Source: Gigaspora margarita
Taxonomy: Eukaryota > Glomeromycota > Glomeromycetes > Diversisporales > Gigasporaceae
Assembly: GCA_009809945.1 (NCBI GenBank)
Contig: WTPW01000929.1
Location: 192,389 to 256,388, forward strand
Length of the DNA stretch: 64,000 nt
Reading direction: 5' to 3'
Position numbers and translations under genes: made by a program. Shown here in pieces: positions 30,856 through 42,513 of the stretch (position 1 is its first letter; each line of letters starts with the position of its first letter). The notes beneath the pieces are model-generated. The model saw only the letters and a list, made by a program, of their open reading frames with translations. It made no database searches and was not told where the DNA came from.

Positions 30856-32302
30856 CAGTGTTGTTACTAGCCTTAAGTCCAATAAAAAATTATTAGCCCT
30901 AGCCCTCATGTCCAATTGGACATATAGCCAATTGACAAGTGGCTAATTAACCTTAGTTGTTGTCCACATGTTCAATTGACCAATTAGCCATATGTCCAAT
31001 TGGACATAAAGGTTAGGGCTAATTGGACAAATATATATCTAGCTTAATAAATATCTTTATAATCAATAATATATATATATATATTTGCAATAAAAAAAAT
31101 TTGTACAGTCTATATAAAAGATATAGAAATAGAATAGAAAGTAATTAATTTAGTTAATAATAGATATATAATATTAGTTATTTTATATAAAAAATAAATA
31201 ATTTGAATAAATTAAAAGACATTTATATAATTAGCAATAGTTAACTTGATAATTATAAAATAATTAATTTGTAGTCAATTTAGTATATATAAAAATAGAA
31301 AATAAAATTTAATTATTCTTTTTTCACTCAAAATATATATATTAATAGAAGTTGAAATTAATATTTTTATATATAAGTATTTTGTCTTTTGGCTTATAAC
31401 ATATATATCAGAAACAGAGTAATGAAATATTATAAAGTATATACTAGAAACAAAATAATATAAAGTATATAGTTTACTATAGCATTTTTAATAATATTGC
31501 ATCTGCAAAATTTTATAATTGATTACAATACATTAAATATAATAAAACATGCAGTTCTTTAAATTATATAACTACAATAATAATAAAATTTTAAAGCAAT
31601 ATAGTATTTAAATAAGCTATATATGCATTAATAGCTCTAAAAACTCTTCAATTAAGTATTTTAGAACTTTTTTATTTAAACAACTAAATATTATCAAACA
31701 ATATACTAATCAATATCTTATTTAAATTTTTATTATATTGATTTAAGCTTATAACTTAATAGATTAGAGCTTAATTTTAATTGGTAAAAAGAATTTTTAA
31801 CTAGAAAGTAGGTTTATTATTGTCATAAAAAAAAGTTTATACACTTTTTTTTTGTTATGAACTTATTCTAATTGACTAAAATTTTATTATTTGAATTCAA
31901 ATTATAAATTATCAGCAAGAATTGCTTCAATTACTTATAGTATTTATATTATTTCTGTAGCTAGCTAATTATATTAAGAGCACTCTTAGTTTTTAACTTA
32001 GTGATTATTTATTGGCTAATTGGTCTAAGTATTTAATAAGTAGTTTATATCTTATTTAGATTTTTAGTTTATATGATTATTATCTGCTATGAACATTTCT
32101 AAATTATGCAGATTAGTATGACTAGATCAGTAAGATATGAGTTTTTTATTTTTAATATCTGTTCTAATATTATATTATTAGAGTTAGCATTGTTTATATT
32201 AAGTCCAATTTGGACTTATAAAGTCCAATTCAAATTTATTAGCCCTTTTAGCCTTATGTCCAATTAGCCATGTCCAATTGGACATGTCCAATAACAACAC
32301 TG
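30856..32302. mobile_element. 1.45-kb non-autonomous hAT element with perfect 8-bp TSD
   Basis: Perfect target duplication CTATATAA at 30848-30855 and 32303-32310. Ends CAGTGTTGTTAC and inverted CAGTGTTGTTAT. The palindrome TGTCCAATTGGACA or close variants recurs near both ends (about 30928, 30994, 32266), with many TTAGCC and GTCCAAT motifs. The core is about 85% AT without a transposase. Confidence 0.9.
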
Positions 32303-32429
32303 CTATATAATGGTGTAAGTGACTGTGTGTATATTATAATTTTTCTTGAAATTATTTGTATATCACCTAACCATTTACTAAAAATATTGAACTCAAATTA
32401 TACTAATTATTTGAATGCTAACTAATCTA

Positions 32430-34960
32430 TTAATCAGAATCTTTAAGCTGAGATTCTTTAATCAAATCATCTGGAGCAGTGATTTTCAATAGGCAGCAAC
32501 GAGGTGTTTTCAGCAGAGTCAGAAAGTTACCTTTTTTTTTTTTGTTTGATTTTATTTCCAATATTGTTTTGCTGCTGACAACATAAGAATTAATATACAA
32601 ATCTGTTAATGATGTTTCTTGCAAAGTGATTCTGCTAATGATTTTCTACTCTTGATCCAAAACAAGATTTAAAGAAGTTACGGAGATGTTCTTGCAAAGT
32701 GCATCAGCTACCTATAAATATTTGTTCTAGAATTGTTCTGAATGGAGTCGATTTTCTGAACAAAGATTTATCTTATACTGTTTACATTACGATGTTTGTA
32801 CGGAATGTAAAATGTAGATTTTTTTTTTTTTTTGAATGATTATATAAAATTCAATAAATATCCTGTAAATTTTCGGAACGGAATCGATTTTCCAAACAAA
32901 AAATTAGATAATTTCAGAATGAAATTATATATATATGTGTGTATATAGGGTCAATGCTTTCTCAATTTTGATCTGAGATTATTACCATGAAGACTCAAAG
33001 AAGTCAGCATGGGGTTCTTGCAAAGTGCATTTACGGATGCTTACGTCCTTCAGATCCAAGATCGTTATTAATAAGATCTAAAAAGTTGAAGAGGTGTTCA
33101 TGCAAAGTTCATTTGTTAATGATTTGATCCAATCTTACTGGTTGGTTTCAACATTTATATTTATCGCTTTTCACCATTCTGATTTAAGATTATTACCACA
33201 AAGACTCAAGGAAGTTAGCGTGGAGTTCTTGCAAAATGCATTTGTAGGTACTTTTCTCTTTCAGACCCAAGATCGTTACTAGTAAGTTGCAAAGTGCATT
33301 TGTTAATGCTTTTCTCCTGATCCAATCTTATTGGTTTGTTTTCCAATATTTTTCACTTATTGCAAAATTTAAAGTAGTTAATATGGAAACTGCATTTGCT
33401 AATGCTTTGCCTCATTCTAATTCAAGTGCTTATGCCAAGTTTTTCCACCCTTTTATCCAAGATTATTGGATTGAAGATTCAGAAAAGTTAGTGTAGAGTC
33501 CTTGCAAAGTGAATTTACTAATACCTTTCTCCTTCCGATCCAAATTTATTTTTATTTGAGTATACCAAACTCCACCAAGATCCAAAAAAGAGGGTTCTTG
33601 TAAAGCGCATCTGTTGATGCTTTTCCACGTTATGAACTGATTTATTAGACCAAAGATTCAATTCTTTTAGATTAGTGTTCTTGCCAAGAATATCTGCTAA
33701 TGCTTTTCCCCTTAACCAATATTGTTAGACTGGGGATTTAACTCTTTCAGAGCGGTGTTTTTGCGAAGTGCATCCACTAATGCTTTTCCTCCTGATAATT
33801 TAAAAAGAGTAGTCATAAAGTTGATTGTTCCAAGATCATTACTCCAAGGTCCAAGAAAATCAACGTGGAGTTTTTACAAAGTGCCTGAGCTGATGCTTTT
33901 CCTCCTTCTGATCCAAATTTATTCTTATTTTGGGAGGCAACTTGGTAATGACACGAATACTACCAAAAGCAAGGCAGCATACCCGATAAGTTGAGGCAGT
34001 ACAATTTGGCAGGGTTTTTAGGTCTGAACTTTATTGCGTACTATCATGCCATTTCAAGCGATTACAATCGAATTTCGCTTTTGACTTACGACTGTTTGTT
34101 CATCCAATGATGTCTTTTATCAAATTTGTCTCTCTTCCTACGATTAATATCGCAGCATTTGCCACAAATCGGTTTATGTCTTCATAATCCGATTGTAGAT
34201 CTAATTCTACTAATTAAAGTTTCCTTATTAATGAAGTCATATTGGGACAGCTGTGACTTCTACATAAGGGTGGGCTTGGTTTTTGAGATATTGGTAGTAT
34301 TGGGGACTTAGGGACGATTTCTTGCCGATTCCGTTGGGGGAACCTGGCACCTTCGGACTGGGTTCTTTGATCACGCTTTCAGGTCATGTGGCACAGAAAA
34401 TTTGCGTAATGAATTCACGGATTTAGCCTCTCACATTATGACGATTTAAGAATTAGCATAGTGTTCTTGCAAAATGCATCTGTTAATGTTTTTCTTTTTC
34501 TGATCCAAAGTTATTATTACCAAGATCTAACGAGGTTAGAGTTATATTCTTGCAAAGTGCATTTGCTAATGGTTTTCCTCCTTCGGATCCAAGGTTATTC
34601 CAATAAAGATTCAAAGAAATCTGAGTTGTATTCTTGCAAAGTGCATCGTCAAATGCATTTCGTCTTTTTGATTATTACTAAGATCCAAAGAAGTCATTGT
34701 GGTGTCATGCAAAGCGATTCAGCTAATGCTTTTCTATCTCACGTTTTTTTTCAATTAATGCTCAAAGAAGTTAGCGTAGTGTTGTTACAAAGTGTATCTG
34801 CTCACGCTTTGATCCGAGACTATTTCATTGAGATTCAAAAGAAGTCAGCATGGTATTCTTGCTAGGCGTATCAGCTAATAGTTTTCCCTCTTCTGATTTA
34901 AGATTATCACGACTTTGATTCCAAGATCACTTTTAGTAGCATCTAAAGAAGTTAGATGGA
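32430..34960 (-). pseudogene. Shattered leucine-rich-repeat gene
   Basis: Plus-strand sequence repeatedly shows (G)TTCTTGCAAAGTGCAT..GCTAATGCTTTTCC, the complement of the DALCKNTTLTSL repeat of the intact gene at 55.2-56.6 kb. At least twelve repeat units are recognisable (for example near 32690, 33020, 33100, 33290, 33500, 33600, 33760, 34460, 34550, 34640, 34790, 34860), separated by frameshifts, stops and short insertions. A non-LRR insertion lies roughly 33960-34440. Minus-strand pieces read like LYWNNLGSEGGKPLANALCK. Not translatable as one protein. Confidence 0.8.
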
Positions 34961-35317
34961 CCGTTCTTATAATAGATATTAACTGCTTTTTTTTACAAAA
35001 TTAAACCAAATATTTACTTAACAGTTAACAAAACACTAATTCCAAATAAAATTAGAATATTATTTACAAATATTATTTCTTTAAAGTTTAATTATAGCTT
35101 TATTTATAATACTAAATATATATACAAAGGTTCTATGTTCAATAGTTCGGAACTTACAAAATCCTGACGTGTACATATTAAAAAAAAATTCATTAAATAC
35201 TGTACATTATCTAATCCAGGAGTCCAGAATAACAAAACCTTAACTTGTATAGATATATATTAAAGAAAACAAAATTATTAATACATGTTTCTTATATGTA
35301 AAAAAATCTAAATCTTG
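34960..35317. repeat. Third copy of the kinase 3' flank
   Basis: GTTCTTATAATAGATATTAA, AACACTAATTCCAAATAAAA, CATTATCTAATCCAGGAGTC match 11.29-11.63 kb and (interrupted by the pogo MITE) 15.96-16.72 kb. No kinase exons accompany it here. Confidence 0.75.
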
Positions 35318-35526
35318 TCGCGGATGATCGTGAAATCGGATGATGAATCAATTTGAAAAATATAAGCCCTACCAAAATCCACCTATGCTCTTTTATTAAC
35401 TCTAACCCTAAATCCTAACTCAAACATAAAAAAAAGCTGTCAAAAAGGCTCTAAAAAAAAATTTAAAAATCGTAAATAAAATAGATCCAAATTTCACCAT
35501 CATCCGATTTCATGATCATCCGAGAC
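35318..35526. mobile_element. 209-bp MITE with ~30-bp inverted ends
   Basis: Ends share GGATGATC(G/A)TGAAATCGG then ATGATG; the left starts GTCGC and the right (inverted) GTCTC. It is inserted in the kinase 3'-flank repeat, where the copy at 11.6 kb lacks it. Contains CTCTAACCCTAAATCC near 35399. Confidence 0.75.
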
Positions 35527-35567
35527 GAAGTCACGAGTAGCCCTTTTTGTCGCTAAAGTGTCGTCAA

Positions 35568-35752
35568 TGAGGGGTGGTTATATATATTTGATCAAACAAA
35601 GGTTGATCAGTTAATTAATCAGTGTAACCTGTATTTTAGTGATCAGGTAAACAGAGTATAAATAGTAAATGTGCTAAGTTTGTTTACTTTTTTCGCCTTA
35701 CTGCTGCTCGATTCTGAAGAGTCCAGCTCCCACCCACCTTCCCCGTCTGACA
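35568..35752 (+). mobile_element. Possible LTR fragment
   Basis: Begins TGTCG and ends TCTGACA, contains a good TATA box (AGTATAAATAG near 35655), and is followed by ATTGGTATC, which resembles the start of a Copia-type primer binding site but departs from it after GTATC. No second LTR or polyprotein in the window. Weak. Confidence 0.3.
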
Positions 35753-36649
35753 ATTGGTATCTATTGAGGATAAAAATTTTGGGCTAGCAGGGAATGAAGA
35801 GTATTCCGATAAGACTGTCTGTAGTATATGAGTAAGTTAAGCAGTTGTACCTAGGGGTTAGTAAAATAAACGGGGGGAAAACTTACTATAATATATAGCC
35901 ACGTGCAATTATTTTGTGTAACAATCATATAAATGTATAAATAAATGTTCACGATGCTATGCTAAAGAATCTTTGGCTATATTAATTACTCGCTGATTCA
36001 AGATATGTTACTGTCACATTCGATTTCTGTTGTTTGATAGATTTGTGTAAAGATTGGGCATATTTTGGTATTCGCAGAAACTAAATACCACTTTCTTAAA
36101 TAATTGAAATTGTTAAATATTAAATTCTAATTTATTAACCAATATATATTCATTTTAAACCTTTAGCAAACTATGTTTATTTTATATGCTATTAACAATA
36201 TCACACTGGAAAGTAGCAGTTATGGTAACTACTTTTGATATTGTTACAGGGTGAACCGTAGAGTCAATAACTTATATGTGAAAATAAATGTATTTAAGTG
36301 ATAAGGCAACTCACCAGAGATGTGACATTGTGATTTGGTAGTGTTTTATTTAAACTATTTATTAAAAGAATTATTAAGGGAATTTTATTAAATTTGTTAT
36401 ATTATTTATTGGAATCCCGTAGGATGTCCTTTTACAACAGCGAAATCGTAGGGTTTTTATAACTTTTTACTTCCTTAAAGAACCCACAGGACTTAGGTTA
36501 ATTATCTAAGAAGAATGTAAGAAACTAACTCTAAAGTAGGGCTTATAACAATAATTACATCATACAAAGGCTTTGCTTTGCTTATTACAATATTTAACAT
36601 TGTAGCCTCTTGTAATTATATCTGATTTTTTCTTTTCTTCCTACGCATA
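35753..36649. other. No gene recognised
   Basis: Somewhat less AT-rich near 35760-35900, then ordinary AT-rich DNA. No open frame with protein-like composition. Confidence 0.4.
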
Positions 36650-37334
36650 CCGTAAATCGCTGAAAATAAGCACACTTTCCCAATATGTAGGTGTGCTTAT
36701 TTTTGGATAAACATTTCGAATGATCTTCACTAAAAATTTCAGATCACATATACTATATTTTGATTATAATCAATCTGGATATAACAAGTTATTAATGGCT
36801 ATACGGAGCAAAGTGATAATTATAATACAGCAGGGTGAAACCTGAGTTGGCTAAGTTACATTATTGATGTTAGGGTTAGGGTTAGTTACTATTTTAGGGG
36901 TTAGTTACTATTTTAGGGGGTTGTCTAAAGCCATGTCCAATCACGTGACCATGTGATCATCTGCTGACCCACAGAAGGTCGGACTAAGCCGGATTTCCAG
37001 AATTTAATTTTAAATTTTTTTTAAAAAATTCAATTAAAAAGTATCATGATAACCTTTCAGGTAAATGTAATAAATTTTTTTATTTTACCTCTAGAGATTT
37101 CTTGAATTAAAATAAAAAAAAATTTATCAAACTTAATTAGTTGGTTGTTGAGAAATCTTTGCTCAAAGTTCTATAAAATTTTAAATGCCTATATATAATT
37201 TGAAGATAACTTGATAACTATCAAAGCAAACATGATTTTTTTTTTAATTCTAGAGATTTCTAGACTTAAAATAAAAAAAATCGAATTTGCTTGGATGGTT
37301 ATCGAAATATATTCATTCAAAGTTATGTAAAAAA

Positions 37335-38280
37335 GGGTGTGGCGAACTAGCTCAATTGGTAGGTTGTCACCCCCAAGCGGCAGGTCTAGAGTTCAAATCC
37401 CACTGATAAAAACTTTGGAAAATAGGCTTGCATATGGCTAATGGCTATCTGTGGTTGGATTTAGAAAATCTGTAATCTGGTTACACCATCTAGGAATGGG
37501 AGCTTCGGCGTAATAAATCCAAAAACCAAATTCCTAAACCGAAAGCCTGTTTGGAAAGTCCTGAGTTGGGAGGTAGCGATGATCTATGACGGTATCACAG
37601 GAAGGCCAAATCTGGAACTAGAATCAGAGATCGGAGAACTGAACGACAAGATCCTTAGAAGGGGGGATATACTAGCCAAACCGCTAGTTACTCGTACCGG
37701 AGGAAAAGGACATGCATTCTGGAAACGTGTACCAAGAAAAGGGAGACCATAAAGGCACCTAAAGCCTGGGCAGACCAATCCTTCCAGGTTGCTAGCTGGG
37801 AGTAAGGAAGGAACCGGTAAAGAATCTAGAGAAGGATGGAAGTCGGAATGTGGGTATCGGGGTTGTTGTGAACCCTACAAGGGCAAGGATTAAGAAGGAA
37901 TGACTAATTAGGAAGGCTGTGGCTTGAGATACAGATTATGTTACAGCAGCTTCTAAAGAAGGCTTGAGATATGAACATGATGGTGGCAGCACAGCATGTA
38001 CGATTTAGGAATGATTTCTGAACATGCAGGTTAAGCATGAGTGGGACATGGATTAATCTGTTAGTAGGTAGCTATGGCCGCTCTAGATTAGTAATTGTGG
38101 TGAAATACATAAATAATTAAGAATTAGAGAAAGTATAGCCGGTAATAGACAAATTGGGTGACTAATAGGTAGCACAAATTATATATATAACTTAAAAACG
38201 ATCTTAAAAAGGTGTTAATCATGACAAAAATTGTTAATAAAAAGTTATATGGAAAAGTCCATACGTTAAAAAAAAAAAAA
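37335..38280 (+). mobile_element. tRNA-derived SINE, ~946 bp, with 15-bp TSD
   Basis: The target duplication AAAGTTATGTAAAAA lies at 37319-37333 and 38281-38295. The head resembles a tRNA: an A box TAGCTCAATTGG (37348-37359) and a B box AGTTCAAATCC (37390-37400) at normal spacing. The tail ends in A16. The body (37410-38260) is more GC-rich than its host and does not match the LINE at 20.7 kb. At nearly 1 kb it is much longer than most SINEs (100-500 bp), so it may be composite. It has no real protein frame. Confidence 0.85.
37348..37400 (+). promoter_or_regulatory. RNA polymerase III internal promoter (A and B boxes) of the SINE
   Basis: A box TAGCTCAATTGG and B box AGTTCAAATCC are separated by 30 bases, matching the tRNA promoter pattern. 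The acceptor stem is not completed downstream, so this is a retroposon head, not a tRNA gene. Confidence 0.75.
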
Positions 38281-39295
38281 AAAGTTATGTAAAAACACCT
38301 ATATAATTACAATAAGAAACATTTGCAAAATAACTTTAAGCAAAGATACCTTGACAATTATCCAAGCAAATGCAATGAACTATTTTTATATTTTAATTTT
38401 GGAGATTTCTAGAATCCAAATAAAAAAAATAATTGAATTTGCTTAGATGGTATTTAAAATGCGATAACAAACATCTCAATAATTTTAAAGATATCTTGGC
38501 AACTATCCAAGCAAATTCGATTTAACTTTTTTTTTTCAATCCTAATGATATCTAAAATTAAAATCAACAAAGTTATCGAATTTGCTTGGACAATTGTCAA
38601 GATATCTTCACTCAAGCTCTGTCAAATTTAGAACGTCTAGATAATTACAAAAAATACTTGTAAAATAACTTCAAACAAAGATACCTTGGCAATGATCCAA
38701 GCAAATTCGATACAATAATAATAAGTAATTAGTATGTCCATACCTACTAATGATAGAATTGATAAGTTACCGCAAAATTAAATAAATTGTTGGTAGCAAA
38801 AGGCATGAATTTTTTTTATTTTAATTCTAGAGATCTTTAAAATTGAAATAAAAAAATTTCATCGAATTTGCTTGGTCAGTTGTCAAGGTATCTTTGTATA
38901 ACAATTTATACATAATTATAAATAATAAATGCTTGTGAAATAATTTGAATATAATATTTCAACAGCTATCCGATAAACTTTTTTATTTTAATTCCAGAGA
39001 TTTCTAAAATTAAAATAAAAAAGTTCATTAAAACTGCAAAATAAAAATAAGTATTAAATTTTTAAAATTTTACACATATAATGCTTGAAATTCTATTTAT
39101 TTAATATGTACATTCTAGCTATATTTTTCTTCTAAACAAGAATTTACAAAGGAATACCTTGCTATCATTCTTTAATATCTCACCAAAATATCGGTTTAAC
39201 AGATATTTGATAATGAATAAATGCTGCTATGTATTCATTCATTAACTTCAATTTTTTGACAAATAATAACCAAGATTATATGTTCTAGTCATTCT

Positions 39296-39360
39296 TCTAT
39301 TTTTGTAGATTTTCTACTATCAATAAATGCCTTGCACTTGTCCTTTTCAACTTTAATTCT
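39296..39360 (-). pseudogene. Sel1-like repeat fragment
   Basis: Minus-strand translation gives VEKDKCKAF followed by a degraded helix, the signature end of a Sel1 repeat in this genome. Sits between the hairpin array and the transposase 3' end; too short to be functional. Confidence 0.45.
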
Positions 39361-40210
39361 ATTAATATATAATTATTAATACATAGTAAAAAATTTATGT
39401 TATAATAATTTATGCACTCTTATACTTACATAACGTAAGATAGGTCCTAAAAGAGATTTTAGATCTCTAACAAATGCATTCATTCATTCTCCATCACCTT
39501 TCTCTTCAATTCTCCAATATACATCTCGTGTTCTTTCTATAAGTTCATTTATAGCAGACCTTCGATTGTCAGATGCTCTCTCATCTTTGGTTTTTTCTGG
39601 CGCATCCACTTTAACAATTTCACGATGAATATAGACCTCAAAACCACATTCCTAAAACATCTGCTAAAATCTTCTCCAGGCACGAGTTGTTAATAATTTC
39701 GTAGTGCCATACATATGTTCATGAAACATATGATGACAAGGTAACAAATAGCGGTGATAAAACAAACAAGAGCAGTCAAGGGAGGTTAATCCGGGAGCAG
39801 GTTTGTCTTTTTCAATTCTTCCTTCTACTGCACAAGCTTCAGTGCCAAGCATCTGTTGGACAGGAAAAGGAAATTGATGTATCTCGTCCAGAATATCATG
39901 ACCTATACCCGCAATTGAAATTTTCTTAGTACGAAATTCAAATGCAGCATATCTGAATCAGCACTTTTTTTTTGATCGAGTGCCATTATTTTGTTGCATG
40001 TTCCTAACAAAAAACACATTATACAAAAATTAAATTAAGTAGATATTAAGCTCCCAAAACCTGAAAAAAAAGCAACCCAAAGATAAAAAAAAAATAAATA
40101 AAATAATAAATAAAATAAAATTAAAATAATTAAATTAAATAAATAATAAATGAAATCGAATTAAAAAAAATTAAAAATAAGATAAAAATTTTGACCCAAT
40201 AAAAAAAAAA

Positions 40211-41222
40211 TTCTAGCCGGTTAACTAAAAAAATATTATTAAAGTTCTATTTCGAAAACAATAACTGCATTAAAGGTGACTCATAGCAGATTCTTGATAA
40301 TACATAATGCTTTATATTTGTGAATTTTTCATAATGTTCGAATGCCTGCCTTACACTTATCCATTTCGACTACGATTCCTTCATCATAACAATAATCATC
40401 ACCGAATATTCTTGTAAAATGATCTATAGATGCAGCTAGCCAATAATATTTGAAGGCATTGCATTCATCTTTTCTGAATCCACATCCTTTTCCATAACAA
40501 CATCCAATAATGTTGATTCTGATTCCATCTTCATAACAAATGCTACCATCATTCATTAGTAGCATAATCCAGCTTGTAAGTATAATTCGAATGCTCTTTT
40601 TTTATCCTTATCCATATTAATACCTTTTTGATAATGATGTCAAAACTCATAAAGTTCGGAAGGTTTTGATCATATCAAAAGATATCCACTTGATTATGTT
40701 CTATAGACATCCTAAATTGAAACTCTTCAACGTCTTCAATGTCTAAGGTATATGTCTGACACCAGGTAGATTGGAGAAGTAGAGATAAAATGTTATCGAC
40801 TTTTTTTTTTCTTCTTTTGAATTTAAGTTTCAGTAAGTGGTAGTCAAAAATGTTTGCACTACGAATAACTTCAATCATCCGTTCAAGCCTACTAGTTCAC
40901 TGCTTCATGTACTATTGGCAATGGATTGTTTCGTGTTTAGCAATTTCTTCAATAATGCTCGGTCACATTCTTGTAATACGGTATATAATAAGTATTCCAC
41001 GAATTTTTAATGCAATACATTATTTGGTTAATCTCTAATGATTTATTCAACTCTGTAGATAATACTTTATATCTGTGCATAAAATATAAGGCCTCTATAA
41101 ATATAAGCCAATAATTTTAATGACTTTAATTAAGTTGCAGTGCCAAAATCATCTTTGGTAAATAAATATTTACTTGCTTAGACTAATCAAAAGTTACCAA
41201 TATTTTAGTTAACCGGCTAGAA
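40211..41222. mobile_element. TIR segment carrying a Sel1 fragment, inside the transposase intron
   Basis: TTCTAGCCGGTTAACTAA (40211-40228) and TTAGTTAACCGGCTAGAA (41205-41222) are perfect reverse complements, with weaker similarity continuing outward (AAAATTTTG). Between them lie Sel1-like coding remnants on the minus strand and an unrecognised frame at 40675-40878. An element that picked up host gene sequence is the simplest reading. Confidence 0.6.
40300..40650 (-). pseudogene. Sel1-like repeat pseudogene fragment
   Basis: Minus-strand order: YQKGINMDKDKKRAFELYLQA (40640-40570), then IIGCCYGKGCGFRKDECNAF (about 40510-40450), then a YCYDEGIVVEMDKCKA unit (40400-40345) followed by a frameshift. 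These are successive 36-residue Sel1 units (GxGxxKDxxKAFxxYxxAA). Sel1 repeats form alpha-helical scaffolds, often paired with TKL kinases in this lineage. No start or complete domain. Confidence 0.75.
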
Positions 41223-42513
41223 ATTAATTGAGTTAATCGCCAACAAAATTTTAAGAGCAGATGAAAAACAAGACTCTCTAAATTCAGATAAAAGCCGTAA
41301 CCAAATTACCAGAAAATTGAACCCTATATGTATAACACAACCTCAAAATACACACCAATTAAGCCATATCTTAAAGAAGTTGTTCTTTTTAATTCATAAT
41401 GATAAGACTCTAAAGAATTCGTTGTAGTTACCTGCAAGAGCAGGGGAGAATGCGTATGTGCCCAAAGCGCCCATTGGTGAGATTTTTTTGCATAATTTCT
41501 TGAGATATATTGTCGAATGGCGGGAACTGGACATTCTGTGATTGCTTGTTGAATTAATGCTTCACAACCAATTTTAGTCCTTTTATAAATAGCCTGCATC
41601 ATCTTTTGCTGGGTCTTATCACAATATATTTTATTCATCCAAGTTCGTATGAGGTGTACGGTACAAAAAATTACAGCACATTCCTGCTCACCACTTTCAA
41701 TACCTGGAAAAACTAACTTAATACTATTTTCCTCCATACTACTTTGGTCTTGAAGGATATATCTAGGTTTTCAGCAGCTTGCAAATTGTCTAATAATTTT
41801 TAAGGCCTTCGCAAAGGTAATACTATCCTCTTTGCTAACAAAGAAATGCGCCCTGACATCCCAGCATCCCAATCCATTATGAATATATAAGGTGAACAAA
41901 TGATAGTCATATCTGTTAGTTTGATGTGTTGAATCGATAAGGGTTAACTACCTATATTTCTCTAGGTTCTTAATTTGTCTTTGGTTTATAAAAACTAAAC
42001 CGTGCGAAGAATTATCAGAAATTCTATAGTGCTCAACCTGATAGTTTTGTTGCAATAAAAAAGAAACCAATTTCTGGATATCTAACCCTCGGTTGGGGTT
42101 TCCAATTAGATGTGCATCAAGAGCTCCACGTACTTTATGTTTTATATTCGTAACCTCTTTACATTTCAATTCTTTAACACTTTTACTCAAATCCAACTTC
42201 TATATTGCATATTCTTTTACTGCATTAAGGATGGCTGGAGGTCGATAATCCTTAAGAGCTTCCTGTTCAACTAAATTTCGTACAGCTTCAGATTATTTAA
42301 TTTTGTCACTTTTGTTCAAGGAATGATCATGATTAGGTGAATCTTTAAAGCATTCTACATGCACTTTGTTTTCTGCAACGAACTATAGCACCTTGATTTT
42401 GGCGGAGCATAATTCAGGAGGTCTAATTTTTGTTTTTTTTGTCATTTATCACTTGGGATTCCATCTTTTCGGGTGCTAGATTTGTTATGTTTAGTGAAAT
42501 GACAGGTATAAGT

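Larger units (their letters stand above)
37074..39040. repeat. Array of six AT-rich hairpin modules
   Basis: A core of TTTTTTATTTTAATTCTAGA then a short turn and its mirror (TAAAATTAAAATAAAAAA) recurs at about 37074-37130, 37231-37283, 38382-38434, 38522-38585, 38810-38875 and 38975-39030. Outside the core come arms reading CTATCCAAGCAAATTCGAT and the mirror ATCGAATTTGCTTGG, then AAGATACCTTGG-type sequence. Each unit can fold into a long stem. A SINE is inserted between units 2 and 3. Confidence 0.8.

Noticed and set aside
37341..37420. A tRNA gene on the plus strand
   Set aside because: A and B boxes are good, but the 5' seven bases have no pairing partner after the B box, and the unit runs on ~850 bases to an A-tail with target duplications. 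It is a SINE head.
37584..37778. A minus-strand frame with CPGFRCLYGLP-type text
   Set aside because: Lies in the SINE body; length is expected by chance in this GC-richer stretch, and there is no homologue I recognise.
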